Below are positions 1 to 10,809 of a stretch of 64,000 nt of DNA, in pieces (within the stretch, counting starts at the first letter, position 1; every line of letters starts with the position of its first letter). Below the pieces are notes generated by a model. That model had not been told where the DNA came from and did not search any database. It was given only the letters and a program-made list of their open reading frames with translations. Position numbers and translations under genes: made by a program. The DNA is from Roseomonas sp. (GTDB taxonomy: Bacteria > Pseudomonadota > Alphaproteobacteria > Acetobacterales > Acetobacteraceae). The stretch lies in assembly GCA_020249925.1 (NCBI GenBank), contig JADCER010000005.1, positions 310,001 through 374,000 of the forward strand, in the 5' to 3' direction.

Positions 1-264
1 CGCATCAATATCGCGATCATACCACATATTGATGGCGCCAGAGGCACCCGCCGCCACCGCGATGCAGAGAATGGCAATCACCGCCAGCACCGGATGCAAA
101 TGCCCCGGCGCCACCAGAAGCCCGGCGACCGCGCTGAATACCACCAGCGACATGACGCGCGGCTTGAGCAGCGCGACCCAATCGCCCACTTCCGAAATAT
201 TGTAGGAAACAGGAAGGGGGGCCGCGCCCCCCTTGCCGTTTTCGATGACTGAGTCGCTCATCAT
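1..264 (-). CDS. ctaB: Protoheme IX farnesyltransferase (heme O synthase), N-terminal part only
   Basis: The reverse strand encodes 88 codons before the window edge, beginning with two consecutive ATGs (264 or 261). The visible protein has [14 protein letters not shown] followed by a first membrane segment and [13 protein letters not shown], the polyprenyl-binding Asp-rich region typical of UbiA-type heme O synthases. The family attaches a farnesyl group to protoheme IX in the inner membrane to make heme O for terminal oxidases. It is the third gene of a ctaC-ctaD-ctaB run, 21 bp after ctaD, so it is very likely cotranscribed. The rest of the gene lies outside the window. Confidence 0.93.
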   Translation of the reverse strand, partial: MMSDSVIENGKGGAAPLPVSYNISEVGDWVALLKPRVMSLVVFSAVAGLLVAPGHLHPVLAVIAILCIAVAAGASGAINMWYDRDIDA

Positions 265-285
265 AACCCCAATGACGTTGCGGCC

Positions 286-1881
286 TTACCGCATCCGAGG
301 AATTTCCTCAAAGGTATGGAAGGGCGGTGGAGACGCCACTTGCCATTCCAAGGTGGTCGCACCTTCGCCCCAGGGATTGGCTGCAGCCTTCACGCCGGAC
401 CGCATGGTCACCCAGACGATGTAGAAGAAGAACACAAAGGAAGCGACCGAAATGACCGACCCGATGGAGGCAACGAAATTCCAACCCCAAAAGGCATCCG
501 GATAATCCGGATAGCGGCGCGGCATGCCCTGATTGCCCGAGAAATGCATCGGGAAGAAGGTCAGGTTCACGCCGATAAAGGTCATCCAGAAATGGATCTT
601 GCCGAGCGTCTCAGGATATTGCCGCCCGCACATCTTGCCGATCCAGTAATAGAAACCGGCATAGATCGAGAACACCGCACCAAGCGACAGCACGTAATGG
701 AAATGCGCCACCACGTAATAGGTGTTGTGCAGGATCTGATCGATACCCGCATTGGCGAGCACCACGCCCGTCACGCCACCCACGGTAAAGAGGAAGATGA
801 AGCCCACCGCGAAGAGCATGGGCGTATCCATCCTGATGGACCCGCCCCACATGGTCGCGATCCAGGAGAAGATCTTCACCCCCGTTGGCACCGCGATCAC
901 CATCGTGGCCGCCATGAAGTAGGCGCGCGTGTCCACATCCATGCCGGAGGTGTACATATGGTGCGCCCAGACAATGAAGCCGACAAAGCCGATCGCCACC
1001 ATGGCGTAAGCCATGCCGAGGTAACCGAACACAGGCTTACGGCTGAAGGTGGAAATCACATGGCTGATGATGCCGAAGCCCGGCAGGATCATGATGTAGA
1101 CTTCCGGATGGCCGAAGAACCAGAACAGATGCTGGAACAGCACCGGGTCACCACCGCCTTCAGGGCGGAAGAAGGCCGTACCAAAATTGCGGTCCGTGAT
1201 CAGCATGGTGATCGCACCCGCCAGCACCGGCACCGCCAGCAGCAGCAGGAAGGCCGTGACCAGCATGGACCAGACAAACAGCGGCATCTTGTGCAGCGTC
1301 ATGCCAGGGGCGCGCATGTTGAAGATGGTGGTGATGAAATTGGCCGCACCCATGATGGATGAAGCGCCCGCCAAATGCAGCGAAAACAGCGCCAAATCCA
1401 TCGCCGGGCTGGAATGGAAGGTGCTGTCGGACAGCGGCGGATAGATCGTCCAGCCCGCGCCAGGGCCCTCACCCACGAAAAGGCTTGCCGCCAGCAGCAG
1501 GAAGGCCGGCACCAGCAACCAGAAGGAGATATTGTTCATGCGCGGGAAGGCCATATCCGGCGCCCCGATCATGATCGGCACGAACCAATTGCCGAAGCCC
1601 CCAATCAGCGCCGGCATGACCACAAAGAACACCATGATCAGGCCATGGGCCGAGATATAGGCATTCCACATCTGGCCATCAGAGAAAATCTGCATGCCGG
1701 GATACATGAGTTCCAGGCGCATCAGCAGCGAAATGCCGATCCCCACCACCGCCGCAACCAGCGAGAAGATGATGTAGAGCGTGCCGATATCCTTATGGTT
1801 CGTCGAAAAGAACCAGCGGGACACAAAGCCCGGCTTGTGATCGTGATGATCGTCGTGATGGGCGTGCGAAGCGGTTGCCAT
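286..1881 (-). CDS. ctaD: Cytochrome c oxidase subunit I (aa3-type)
   Basis: The 531-aa protein is the catalytic heme-copper subunit that reduces oxygen and pumps protons in the inner membrane. About 12 membrane segments are visible. Diagnostic stretches are the active-site [17 protein letters not shown] (CuB His and the cross-linked Tyr, with the Glu of the D channel), the His pair in [12 protein letters not shown] and the heme ligands in [10 protein letters not shown]. The N-terminus is unusually His/Asp-rich ([12 protein letters not shown]), as in several alphaproteobacterial homologues. Length is normal. The gene starts 23 bp after ctaC and precedes ctaB, giving the usual oxidase operon; subunit III is not in the window. 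Confidence 0.97.
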   Translation of the reverse strand: MATASHAHHDDHHDHKPGFVSRWFFSTNHKDIGTLYIIFSLVAAVVGIGISLLMRLELMYPGMQIFSDGQMWNAYISAHGLIMVFFVVMPALIGGFGNWFVPIMIGAPDMAFPRMNNISFWLLVPAFLLLAASLFVGEGPGAGWTIYPPLSDSTFHSSPAMDLALFSLHLAGASSIMGAANFITTIFNMRAPGMTLHKMPLFVWSMLVTAFLLLLAVPVLAGAITMLITDRNFGTAFFRPEGGGDPVLFQHLFWFFGHPEVYIMILPGFGIISHVISTFSRKPVFGYLGMAYAMVAIGFVGFIVWAHHMYTSGMDVDTRAYFMAATMVIAVPTGVKIFSWIATMWGGSIRMDTPMLFAVGFIFLFTVGGVTGVVLANAGIDQILHNTYYVVAHFHYVLSLGAVFSIYAGFYYWIGKMCGRQYPETLGKIHFWMTFIGVNLTFFPMHFSGNQGMPRRYPDYPDAFWGWNFVASIGSVISVASFVFFFYIVWVTMRSGVKAAANPWGEGATTLEWQVASPPPFHTFEEIPRMR

Positions 1882-1904
1882 GTTTGTCTTCCCTCTGCCG
1901 CGCC

Positions 1905-2816
1905 TTACCGGCGGGCCTCCGCGATCTGAAGTGAATCCTGAGAAACGGGCGCGGCGGCGATCACCGGCGCACTGCCATCAGCCCGGGCGAAACGCTTTTG
2001 CGCATCGGCAACCCAGGCATCGAATTCCGCACGCGGTACGGCACGCACGGCAATCGGCATGAACCAGTGATTCGTGCCGCAAATCTGATTGCACTGCCCA
2101 TAGAAAATACCGGGGCGATCGGCACGCATCCAGGTTTCCAACGTGCGGCCGGGGATGGTGTATTTCTGCACACCCAAAGCCGGCACGAAGAAGGAATGGA
2201 TCACGTCATGGCCCGTGGTCAGCACGCGGACATTCGCACCCACCGGAATGACCAATTGATTATCCACATCAAGCTTGAAGATCTGGCCCGGCTTCAGGTC
2301 AGCTTCCTGGACCGGGTAGCTGTCAAAGGCGAAGTTCCCGTGATCCACATAGGTGTAATTCCAATACCACTGACGCCCCTGCACCGAGATCGTCATATCC
2401 GCATCCACCGCGCGATCCTGAAAATAGAGCAGGCGGAAGGATGGGATGGCGATGATCACCAGGATCAGCACCGGGATCACTGTCCAAGCAATCTCAAGCC
2501 CGGTGTGATGGCTGGTCGTGGACGGAACCGGGTTGCGATCGGCGCTGAAGCGCCAGACGCAATAGGCCAGCAGCACGAGAACGAAAATCGTGATTGCGAC
2601 AATGATGAAAAAGACCAGGCTGTTCAGCGACGCGATGCGTTCCTTGATCACCCCGCCTGAGGGTTGCAAGCCCATGCCCCAGGGGGCGGGCGCGCCGACC
2701 ATGCTCTCCGCCAGGGCTGGCACCGTCAGCACCAAACCCATCGCCACGGCGGCCAGACCGGCGAAAAACCGACCCATGCCAAATGCGCGGCACTTTGCCT
2801 TCAAAACCTTCATCAA
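1905..2816 (-). CDS. ctaC: Cytochrome c oxidase subunit II (CuA subunit)
   Basis: The 303-aa protein has an N-terminal signal/anchor ([13 protein letters not shown]), two membrane helices ([20 protein letters not shown] and [20 protein letters not shown]) and a periplasmic cupredoxin domain. The CuA site is [14 protein letters not shown], with both Cys, the His and the Met present. Gln takes the place of the usual Glu between the cysteines; that residue binds through its backbone carbonyl, so CuA should be intact. The subunit accepts electrons from cytochrome c. It is the first gene of the oxidase operon; its promoter should lie in the 166-bp gap 2817-2982, in which I see no other gene. Confidence 0.96.
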   Translation of the reverse strand: MMKVLKAKCRAFGMGRFFAGLAAVAMGLVLTVPALAESMVGAPAPWGMGLQPSGGVIKERIASLNSLVFFIIVAITIFVLVLLAYCVWRFSADRNPVPSTTSHHTGLEIAWTVIPVLILVIIAIPSFRLLYFQDRAVDADMTISVQGRQWYWNYTYVDHGNFAFDSYPVQEADLKPGQIFKLDVDNQLVIPVGANVRVLTTGHDVIHSFFVPALGVQKYTIPGRTLETWMRADRPGIFYGQCNQICGTNHWFMPIAVRAVPRAEFDAWVADAQKRFARADGSAPVIAAAPVSQDSLQIAEARR

Positions 2817-2982
2817 CCCATCCCTTATCGGTCGTGAAAATCACGCCGTTTCAAGATTTTAACCTTCGACCCACCAAGGCCTTCAGCCCAGGAGTCCCAA
2901 ACTTGGGCGGACCATAATGGCGCCTCCCGCACCGCACAAGGGCGGAGATGCGGAAAAGCGGCATAATCCATTTTCCAACATC

Positions 2983-3306
2983 TCAGGCCTCTGCCTCAGC
3001 GGCTTCTTCCTCACTGATGTGATCAACCATATCGGCCAACATGGACCGGATATGTTCATCGCCGACCACATAAAACACCTGCCGTCCGCGACGATCCGCC
3101 TGTAACAATCGCGCCGCACGCAACAGGCGCAAATGATGCGAGACCAGCGACGCCGAAATACCCAGCTTCTCGGCCATTTCATTCACCGCTGCCGGTTCAT
3201 CCCGGCAGGCCAGAATGATCTTAAGGCGTGTCGGGTCGCTCATCAGCCGAAAGGTCTCGGCCAATTCAACCACCAAATCATCACCAATCCGAAAACGCCC
3301 TCGCAT
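2983..3306 (-). CDS. ArsR/SmtB-family metal-sensing repressor with intact alpha-5 zinc site
   Basis: The start is placed at the ATG at 3306 (107 aa) because the upstream extension in this frame is not family-like. The winged helix is clear: ETFRLMSDPTRLKIILAC, then SASLVSHHLRLLRAARLL as recognition helix, then a wing. The last helix carries D83, H85, H96 and E99 with exactly the spacing of SmtB D104/H106/H117/E120, the alpha-5 zinc site, so Zn(II) or a similar ion is the likely signal. The gene is divergent from a TroA-type metal uptake operon. A perfect ArsR-type inverted repeat covers the start codon of that operon, so it is the probable target. ArsR proteins normally derepress efflux or storage genes, so control of an uptake operon is atypical. 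Confidence 0.88.
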   Translation of the reverse strand: MRGRFRIGDDLVVELAETFRLMSDPTRLKIILACRDEPAAVNEMAEKLGISASLVSHHLRLLRAARLLQADRRGRQVFYVVGDEHIRSMLADMVDHISEEEAAEAEA

Positions 3307-3453
3307 GGGATCATCGCCCCTAAACCAGGCTGTACATGGCGTCGGCAGGTCGGTTTCCGCAAGACATGGTCCGAAAAGGACTTGACGAAGGGGCAAGCAA
3401 GACCAAGTTTGCCCACAGGATAAGTCACTGAAAAACAAGGAATATATGCAGAA

Positions 3454-4421
3454 ATGAACAGTTGTTCAGCCATTACACGCCGGGCCCTTGGCCTTGGGCT
3501 TTTTGCGCTGACACCCTTTCCTGCGCTGGCGCAGAACCGCACCCAGCCCCGCGCGCTTTCCACTGTTGCCATGGTGGGCGATCTGGTCCGCGATATCGGC
3601 GTGGGCAGCATCCGCGCCGAAACCCTGATTGGGGAGGGGGTGGACCCGCATCTCTTTCGCCCCACCCGGGCCGATACGGCGCGGCTGCTGGCCGCCGATA
3701 TCATCTTCGCCAATGGCCACCGCCTGGAAGGCCGCATGGGCGATGTGCTGGCCCGCGCCGCCGCCAATGGCAAACCGGTGGTCATGGTGGCGGAAACCCT
3801 GCCGCGGGCAAAACTGCGCGCGAATCCTGACTATCCGGACGCCGCCGACCCACATGTCTGGATGGATCCGGTCCTGTGGGCTGAAGCCGCGGGCAGCATC
3901 GCCGTTGCACTTGCCCGCCTGATGCCTGATCAGGCGAGTGCTTTTGAAGCCAATCTGACCGCGCTCCGCCAGCGCCTGGCGGCGCTGCACGGCTATGGCG
4001 CACGCGTGATGGCGAGCATCCCGGCACGCCAACGCCTTTTGGTCACCGCGCATGATGCCTTCGCTTATTTTGCCGCGCGCTATGGGCTGGAAGTGGATAG
4101 CATCCAGGGGCTGTCCACCGAATCGGAAGCCAACCTTGCGCGCATTGAAGCGATTGTGCGCGGCCTGGTGGATCGCCGCATCCCGGCGGTCTTTGCCGAA
4201 ACCTCGGTCCCTGATCGTGCCGTGCGCGCGCTGATTGAAGGCGCAGGGGCGCGCGGCCAGCGCGTGGCCTTGGGCGGTACGCTATTCTCCGATTCGCTCG
4301 GCAAGCCCGGCACCTATGAAGGCACCTATCACGGCATGATGGACCATAACTTCACGACCATCGCCCGCGCCCTGGGTGGGGAAGCACCGGCACGCGGCAT
4401 GCTTGGCAGGCTTGCCACCGC

Positions 4422-4425
<4 letters not shown>
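3454..4425 (+). CDS. TroA/ZnuA-type metal ABC transporter, periplasmic binding protein
   Basis: The 323-aa protein begins with a cleavable signal peptide (cut predicted after ALA at residue 26), so the mature protein is periplasmic. It belongs to the cluster A-I metal-binding family. The predicted ligands are H66 (DPHLF), H134 (DPHVWMDP), H200 (TAHDAF) and D280 (FSDSLG), nearly the same numbers as TroA H68/H133/H199/D279. Three His plus Asp favours Zn or Zn/Mn over the Mn-type set with Glu at the third position. There is no His-rich loop. It overlaps the ATPase gene by 4 bp (ATGA) and begins a four-gene operon. The metal is inferred. Confidence 0.9.
3455..3468. promoter_or_regulatory. ArsR/SmtB-type operator overlapping the start codon of the metal uptake operon
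   Basis: TGAACA-GT-TGTTCA is a perfect 6-2-6 inverted repeat. It matches the core of the 12-2-12 operators known for SmtB/CzrA-type repressors. It begins on the second base of the ATG at 3454, so bound repressor would block transcription elongation or translation initiation of the binding-protein gene. The divergent ArsR gene starts 149 bp to the left. Binding is inferred, not shown. Confidence 0.6.
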
Positions 4426-5179
<754 letters not shown>

Positions 5180-5183
<4 letters not shown>

Positions 5184-6568
5184 GCATTGGCTATAACACG
5201 CTAGTCGTTCTGGCGGGTTGCGCCTTGCTTGGGCTTGCCTGCGGCACGGTCGGTGCTTTCGCGTTGCTGCGCGGGCGGGCTTTGATGGCCGATGCGGTCG
5301 GCCATGCCGCACTGCCAGGCGTGGTGCTGGCGGCGATGATTGTCGCCACCTTTGGCGGCAATCCGCGCACGCTGCCGCCCTTGTTGGCGGGCGCGCTGGT
5401 CGCGGGCGTGCTGGGTGTGCTGGCGGTGCAGGCACTCACGCGCGGGCGACGCATTCGTGAAGATGCTGCCATCGCGATTGTGCTTTCAAGTTTTTATGCG
5501 CTTGGCGTTGCGCTGCTGTCCTATGTGCAGACCATGCCGCAGGCAGCGCAAGCCGGGCTTGGCAAATTCATTCTGGGTCAGGCGGCGGCGATGCGCGCGG
5601 AAGATGCGCTTTGGGCGGGCGGCATCGCCGCTTTCTGCGTCGTGATCTGTCTGGCGCTATTCCAGCGCCTGCGCGCGGCTTGTTTTGATCCCGATTACGC
5701 GCGCGTCATGGGGCTTTCGGTCGCGCGCACCGATCTCGCCTTGCTTGGGTTGATCGTGATTGTCGCGGTGGCGGGCTTGCAGGCGGTGGGGCTGGTGCTG
5801 GTGGTGGCCTTGCTCATTCTGCCGGCGGCGACGGCGCGCTTGCTCACGCATCGGCTGCCCGTGCTGTTGCTGGTTTCGGCGCTGCTCGGCGCCTTGGCGG
5901 GGGCTTTGGGCGCGGCAGCGTCCGCCTTTGAACCGGAATGGCCAACCGGCGCGGCGGTGGTGCTGGCGGGCGCGATTTTCTTCACGCTCGCCCTGCTGCT
6001 GGCGCCAGAGCGCGGCTTGCTGCCCGAAGCCTGGCGCCGCACGCGCCGGCGTATTGCCGCGACCGAATCGCATTTCCTGCGCGCCGCCTGGGAAGCGCAG
6101 GAAGCCGCCGGCGCTGGCCCCGGCACAGCCGGGGATCGCTGGACACCGATTGCCGCCCTGGCCGCCGCGCGCGGTTGGTCTGAAGCCTATGCGTCGCGCT
6201 TGGCACTTTGGCTTGGGCTGCGCGGCTTGGTCGCGCGCGCGGATCGCGAAATCCACCTGACCCCGCGCGGTGCCGCCGCCGCGAGGCGTGCCGTGCGCGC
6301 GCATCGCGCGGTGGAGCTTCACCTGCTCGGCCTTGGTGCGACAGATATCGCGGGCGCGGATCGCTTGGCGGATTTGGTCGAACATGGCCTGCCGGCCGAT
6401 ATGGCGACACGGTTATTGGCGGAGCCTTCATCGCTGCCTGCATCGCCCCATGCTTTGGGGCCCGGAGCATTTTCTAGCCAAGCGGATACGCTTGGCGACT
6501 CGGAAAATGCGACAAGACAAAATTTCAGTGTTCGTCCGCTGCGCGGACGCGAAGCGGATGGGCACTGA
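5180..6568 (+). CDS. Metal ABC transporter permease fused to a DtxR-like C-terminal domain (TroC type)
   Basis: Start is the GTG at 5180, overlapping the ATPase stop. Residues about 1-280 form an ABC-3 permease with 7-9 hydrophobic segments and the conserved CFDPDYARVMGL loop that contacts the ATPase. Residues about 290-430 look like a winged helix plus DtxR/MntR dimerisation region (HLTPRGAAAARRAV, HRAVELHLL, DRLADLVEHGLP). Such fusions are known in TroC/MntC-type permeases and are thought to couple cytosolic metal sensing to transport. The last 34 or so residues are unrelated to the family: they are translated from a palindromic repeat at 6464-6570, and the stop codon lies inside that repeat. 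Confidence 0.88.
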
Positions 6569-6570
6569 AC
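6464..6570. repeat. Composite palindromic (REP-like) element at the 3' end of the permease gene
   Basis: Two nested hairpins stand side by side. Hairpin 1 pairs GCATTTTC (6467-6474) with GAAAATGC (6503-6510), and inside it GCCAAGCG with CGCTTGGC around a GATA loop. Hairpin 2 pairs TTCAGTG (6524-6530) with CACTGAA (6563-6569), and inside it CGTCCGC with GCGGACG. Both are partly translated as the C-terminal tail of the upstream permease. The form resembles short mobile palindromes of alphaproteobacteria. I saw no second copy in the window. Confidence 0.7.
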
Positions 6571-6571
6571 A

Positions 6572-7507
6572 ATGACGGTTGAGGATTTTCTGCGGCTCGA
6601 TCTGCCTGCCTTGCTGGCTGCGATTCTCGCGTGTGGCTTGTGCGGTTTGCTTGGGTCTTTCCTGGTGCTGCGGCGCGATAGTTTGCTCGGTGATGCGCTA
6701 TCCCATGCGGTGCTGCCGGGCATCATTGCTGGCTTTGCGATCACTGGCGCGCGGGCAGGCTTGCCCATGCTGTTGGGTGCTTTGGCGGCGGCCTTGGCGG
6801 CGGTGTTTCTGATCAGCCTGGTGCGGCGTGTCGCCAGGCTGGAATCGGGTGCGGCCACGGGTGCCGTCTTCACCAGCTTCTTCGCCCTTGGCCTGATGCT
6901 GATTGAAGCGACCGGCGCGCGCAGCGTTGATCTTGATCTTGATTGCGTGCTGTTCGGCCAATTGGAGAGCCTTGTTTGGCTGGAAGCGCAGGGTTTTTCC
7001 TCCTTGCTTGATCCCACCGCACTGGCTTCCCTGCCGCGCCAGATATTCCTGTTGGCGGCATTGAGCCTTGTGCTGGCCGGGCTGGTCGCGCTGCTCTGGC
7101 GGCCCTTGCATTTGCTCTGTTTTGATCCCGATTACGCTGCCGCCATTGGCCTGCCGGCGCGTGGTTTGGAGTTAGCGCTGAATTTGATGGTGGCGGCTGC
7201 GGCGGTCGCGGCTTTTGAAGCGGTGGGCAGCATTCTGGTGGTGGCGATGCTGGTGTGCCCAGCGGCAGCGATACGATTACTTACGGATTCCTATCGCGCG
7301 CAGGTTTTGGGCGGTGCGGCTTTGGGGGCAGCGCTTGGCGCCCTTGGTTATACGCTGGCCGGGCCCTTGCCGGCGGCTTTTGGGCAAGCGTTTTCGCTGA
7401 ATGCGGCGGGGGTCATCGGCACACTGGGTGGACTTGCGGTGGCGGCCGCGATGCTGCTGCGCCAGTGGCGTTCCGCCGCACCGAAATCAGCGATTATTTC
7501 AGGATAA
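6572..7507 (+). CDS. Metal ABC transporter permease (TroD/ZnuB type)
   Basis: The 311-aa protein is an ABC-3 family permease with about eight to nine membrane segments, the GLLGSFLVLRRDSLLGDALSH opening and the CFDPDYAAAIGLPARG coupling loop. It lacks the DtxR-like extension of the first permease, so the pair fits a TroCD heterodimer. It begins three bases after the stop of the upstream gene and closes the operon. Its 3' end overlaps the convergent OmpA-like gene by 14 bp. Confidence 0.92.
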   Translation: MTVEDFLRLDLPALLAAILACGLCGLLGSFLVLRRDSLLGDALSHAVLPGIIAGFAITGARAGLPMLLGALAAALAAVFLISLVRRVARLESGAATGAVFTSFFALGLMLIEATGARSVDLDLDCVLFGQLESLVWLEAQGFSSLLDPTALASLPRQIFLLAALSLVLAGLVALLWRPLHLLCFDPDYAAAIGLPARGLELALNLMVAAAAVAAFEAVGSILVVAMLVCPAAAIRLLTDSYRAQVLGGAALGAALGALGYTLAGPLPAAFGQAFSLNAAGVIGTLGGLAVAAAMLLRQWRSAAPKSAIISG

Positions 7508-8609
7508 TTTCCACGCGCCGGTTCTGCGGTTCGCGCACGCCATCGGCGGTGGCGACCAGGGGCTGAGTTTCACCCAAGGCAGTGATGCTGATGTCCTGAC
7601 GCGCAACGCCGCGCTTGATCAATTCCTCCGCCACGGTTTCCGCGCGGCGACGCGATAGCGCCATATTGTACTGCGGCGTGCCGGTGCGATCAGCATGGCC
7701 CGCCAATTCAATCCGTGTGGGCTGGGCGCGGGCGGCTTCCGCAGCCTCACCAATGATCTGGCGGGCACGCGCGGTCAGATCGGCGCGGTTCCAATCGAAG
7801 AAAACAAGAAAGCTCCGCGCGGCGACGGGTGCCGCGACGGCAGCGGGCGCAGCGGCGGGGGCATTGAAGGCATAGCGCAGCCCCACCAGGAAGGATTGGT
7901 TGCGGCTTTCCGTATCCGCCTTGCCGGAGAGCACCGTGGCGCCGGCAGCATTGACGTAGCTGACCGGGATGCTCGGCCCCAGGCTTTCGAGGTAACGATA
8001 CTCGGCGGTAAGGGTCAGCCCTGGCACCTGGCTGATCTGCAGACCAAGGCCAACGATACCCTGAAAGGCAAAGGCGCCGCCCGTATCATCGGCGCGGAGC
8101 CGCAAGGTGCCATTGCCGGGCCGGCCATTGAGATCATTGAAGCTGGTGACAAGATAGCCGGCACCAATCCCGACATAGGGCAGGAAGGGGCCGATCCGCA
8201 CCAGATCCACCAACGCATTGCCCATCAGCCCATAGCTTTCCTGCCGACCGCTATGCCCACCGGGCGTGGCCAAGCCAGCGGCGCCATTGGCGCTATCCAC
8301 CTCATTGCTGCGGAAGCTGCCTTCAATTTCCAGCCGGATGCCATTGCTGAAGCCCCAGCCAAGGCTGAGCAGACCCACGCCGCCAAAATCAAAGCCAAGC
8401 TGCCCGCCATTGGGCTGGCCAAGCGCCGTCATTCCCTGGTTCAGGCTGTTATCCAGGCGAAACTTGGCGTCATCGAGGTAATTCATGCCAATCGCGCCGG
8501 CGATATAGGGCCCTTCAATGAATTGCGCGCGCGCCGGTCCCGCTGCACCAAGCCCGAGGGTCAGGGCGGCGGCGGAAACGATGCCAAGATGAGGTTGGGC
8601 GAAGTTCAT
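7494..8609 (-). CDS. Outer-membrane beta-barrel protein with OmpA peptidoglycan-binding domain
   Basis: A signal peptide ending in GPARA-Q is followed by an eight-stranded barrel-like domain (about residues 27-230, beginning with FIEGPYIAGAIGMNYLDDA) and a C-terminal OmpA domain (SFLVFFDWNRADLT, then ELAGHADRTGTPQYNMALS with the Asp/Arg pair that binds diaminopimelate). The family anchors the outer membrane to peptidoglycan. The ATG at 8609 is used here; a TTG at 8618 in frame is possible, with AGGAA about 12 nt upstream of it. The gene is convergent with the metal permease and overlaps it by 14 bp. Confidence 0.9.
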   Translation of the reverse strand: MNFAQPHLGIVSAAALTLGLGAAGPARAQFIEGPYIAGAIGMNYLDDAKFRLDNSLNQGMTALGQPNGGQLGFDFGGVGLLSLGWGFSNGIRLEIEGSFRSNEVDSANGAAGLATPGGHSGRQESYGLMGNALVDLVRIGPFLPYVGIGAGYLVTSFNDLNGRPGNGTLRLRADDTGGAFAFQGIVGLGLQISQVPGLTLTAEYRYLESLGPSIPVSYVNAAGATVLSGKADTESRNQSFLVGLRYAFNAPAAAPAAVAAPVAARSFLVFFDWNRADLTARARQIIGEAAEAARAQPTRIELAGHADRTGTPQYNMALSRRRAETVAEELIKRGVARQDISITALGETQPLVATADGVREPQNRRVEIILK

Positions 8610-8664
8610 GGCATTCAAACTACCGGCAGTTTCCTAACAAAAGAAGACCAAAGCGCCCCGGTCC

Positions 8665-9807
8665 TCATGATTTTTGCATTGCAATGGCAGCCAGCGGGCC
8701 AAGTGCGGCCGCATCATCCATGCCGGCCAGCGCGCCCAGCGGCAAAAGCCGGTTGGCATGGCCCAGTTTGCGCCCCCGCCGGGCTTCCGCCTTGCCGTAA
8801 AGATGCGGGGCAATCCCCCGCTGCCCTTGCAGCCCTGGCCAGGCGGCCATGCCTTCAGGCCCGATCAGATTGCGCATCACCGCATCATGGTGGCGATCCG
8901 GCACGCCGAGCGGCAGCCCGACGACCGCACGAATATGCTGTTCGAATTGGGAAGTGGTGCAGGCATCCATGGTCCAATGCCCGGAATTATGCGGGCGCGG
9001 CGCGATTTCATTGCCGATCAGCCGGCCATCGGGCAGCAGGAACATCTCGAGCGCCACCAGCCCGACCAGATCAAGCCCGCGCGCCACCGCGGCAACGTGG
9101 TCGCGCGCCGCGGCGGCGATCGCGGGCGCCACGCGCGCCGGCGCATAGCTGATATCGAGGATATGGTGCCGATGCGCGTTTTCGGTCGCGTCAAACACGG
9201 CCAGCGCCCCATCCGCGCCGCGCGCGGCAATGGCGGAAAGCTCCAGCGTGAAGGGCACAAAGCCTTCCAGGATCAGCGGGCGGGGGGCGAGCCTTGCCCA
9301 GGCTGCCGCCAGATCATCGGGGTGCCTCAACACCGCCTGACCGCGACCATCATAGCCAAGCCGCGTCGTTTTCAGGACGGCAGGCAGGCCAAGTTCGGCC
9401 ACCGCCGCCTGCAATTCGCCCTCCGTGCGCACGGCGCGCCAGGGGGCGACGGGCACGCCGATGCCTTCCAGAAATGCCTTTTCCTGCAAGCGATCCTGAC
9501 AAATGCCAAGCGCCTTTTCGCCGGGCCGGCAGGTCACGCGCCGGGCCAGGATTTCCACCGTTGCGGCTGGGACATTTTCAAATTCGAAGGTGACAACATG
9601 CACCTGAGACGCGAATCGGGCCAAAGCCTCATGGTCTTCATAGGCGGCCACGGTGCGGGCGGCGGCCACCTGCATGCCGGGTTCATGCGCGCCAGGGGCA
9701 TAGATATGGCAGCGATAGCCAAGCCGCGCCGCCGCCATGGCAGACATGCGCCCAAGCTGCCCGCCGCCCAGAATGCCCAGCATGGCGCCGGGCGGCAGGG
9801 GGGTCAT
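8665..9807 (-). CDS. purK: N5-carboxyaminoimidazole ribonucleotide synthase
   Basis: The 380-aa ATP-grasp enzyme carries out the ATP- and bicarbonate-dependent carboxylation of AIR to N5-CAIR in purine synthesis. It shows the N-terminal [16 protein letters not shown] motif, the ATP-grasp core ([18 protein letters not shown]) and [20 protein letters not shown] followed by [12 protein letters not shown], all typical of PurK. It overlaps purE by 4 bp (ATGA) and is translated after it. Confidence 0.96.
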   Translation of the reverse strand: MTPLPPGAMLGILGGGQLGRMSAMAAARLGYRCHIYAPGAHEPGMQVAAARTVAAYEDHEALARFASQVHVVTFEFENVPAATVEILARRVTCRPGEKALGICQDRLQEKAFLEGIGVPVAPWRAVRTEGELQAAVAELGLPAVLKTTRLGYDGRGQAVLRHPDDLAAAWARLAPRPLILEGFVPFTLELSAIAARGADGALAVFDATENAHRHHILDISYAPARVAPAIAAAARDHVAAVARGLDLVGLVALEMFLLPDGRLIGNEIAPRPHNSGHWTMDACTTSQFEQHIRAVVGLPLGVPDRHHDAVMRNLIGPEGMAAWPGLQGQRGIAPHLYGKAEARRGRKLGHANRLLPLGALAGMDDAAALGPLAAIAMQKS

Positions 9808-10289
9808 ACCGGGCTCTCCGGCACGCTTTCGGTCTGGGCCGCGCGCCAGGCGATCAGGCGTTCCGCCAGCGCCGCATCTTCCAAGGCCAGGATCGAAGCC
9901 GCCAGCAACGCCGCATTCACCGCCCCCGCCCGCCCGATCGCGAGGGTCCCCACCGGCACACCGGCTGGCATTTGCACAATGGACAGCAGGCTATCCACCC
10001 CGGCCAAAGCCGCACTTTGCACCGGCACGCCCAGCACGGGCAGATGCGTCATGGAAGCGGCCATGCCGGGCAGATGGGCGGCACCCCCGGCGCCCGCGAT
10101 GATGACCTTCAGCCCCCGCCCCGCCGCCTGCTTCGCGTAATCAAACAAGCGTTCTGGCGTGCGATGGGCGGAAACCACGCGGGTTTCATGGGGAATACTC
10201 AGTTTTTCCAGGGTTTCCGCCGTGTGGCGCAGCGTTTCCCAATCCGAACGGCTGCCCATGATCACGCCAACCAAAGGTATTCCGGCCAT
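9804..10289 (-). CDS. purE: N5-carboxyaminoimidazole ribonucleotide mutase
   Basis: The 161-aa class I PurE moves the carboxyl group of N5-CAIR to give CAIR. Family marks are [10 protein letters not shown], the catalytic-His region [24 protein letters not shown] and PVLGVPVQS. It lies between a DUF465 gene (12 bp upstream) and purK (4-bp overlap), so the three are probably one transcript. Confidence 0.97.
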   Translation of the reverse strand: MAGIPLVGVIMGSRSDWETLRHTAETLEKLSIPHETRVVSAHRTPERLFDYAKQAAGRGLKVIIAGAGGAAHLPGMAASMTHLPVLGVPVQSAALAGVDSLLSIVQMPAGVPVGTLAIGRAGAVNAALLAASILALEDAALAERLIAWRAAQTESVPESPV

Positions 10290-10301
10290 ATCCAGCCCCT
10301 T

Positions 10302-10502
10302 TCAGGCGATGATATCGGGCAAAAGCTGGCTATCGAGCCAGGCGATTTCGTCCTTCAGCTTCAGCTTGCGCTTTTTCAGCCGCTGCAACTGCAATTGATC
10401 CACCGGCCCGGCATCCAGCCGCGCGATCACGGTATCCAAATCCCGATGCTCGGTTCGGAGTTCATGCAGGCGGCGGAGCAGGGCTTCTCGGTCAGCGATC
10501 AT
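10302..10502 (-). CDS. DUF465/YdcH-family small protein
   Basis: The 66-aa protein starts at the ATG at 10502; the longer open frame upstream is not family-like. It is almost entirely charged helix, with the family ending VDQLQLQRLKKRKLKLKDEI. The function of the family is unknown. It sits 12 bp before purE on the same strand, and a second member of the same family is divergent at 10620. Confidence 0.85.
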   Translation of the reverse strand: MIADREALLRRLHELRTEHRDLDTVIARLDAGPVDQLQLQRLKKRKLKLKDEIAWLDSQLLPDIIA

Positions 10503-10619
10503 CGCGGGGCCAGGGTGAAATCTCTTGATGCTTTTTAAGGGCGGTTTGGAGTAGCATGCTCTGGCTGCCCGGGACAGGGCCAACCGCCCGGGCGGCATCA
10601 CAGCAAAGGATGCCACGGT

Positions 10620-10796
10620 ATGCGCTTGGATGCCCGGATCGCTTCCCTCAATAACCGTCACGCCGCGCTTGAGGCGCAGATTTTTCAGGAAGACCAGCGA
10701 CCGAGGCCAGACGCCGAAACCCTTGCCCGACTTAAGCGCGAAAAGCTGCGGCTGAAGGAGGAGATGGAGCGGCTGCGTTCAGGACAACCGCACTAA
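10620..10796 (+). CDS. Second DUF465/YdcH-family small protein, divergent
   Basis: This 58-aa gene begins MRLDARIASLNNRHAALEAQ and ends with ARLKREKLRLKEEMERL, the same Lys/Arg-rich helical end as the divergent neighbour at 10302. The two starts face each other across 117 bp. Function is unknown. The gene is short but the family resemblance is strong, and it ends 13 bp before the convergent TrcR gene. Confidence 0.85.
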   Translation: MRLDARIASLNNRHAALEAQIFQEDQRPRPDAETLARLKREKLRLKEEMERLRSGQPH

Positions 10797-10809
10797 ATCC
10801 TACTGCGAA

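Noticed and set aside
4080-4300. Mn-type ligand set with Glu from FAETSVPD in the binding protein
   Set aside because: By alignment from memory with TroA and PsaA, the third ligand is H200 in TAHDAF, not this Glu, so a three-His plus Asp site is more likely.
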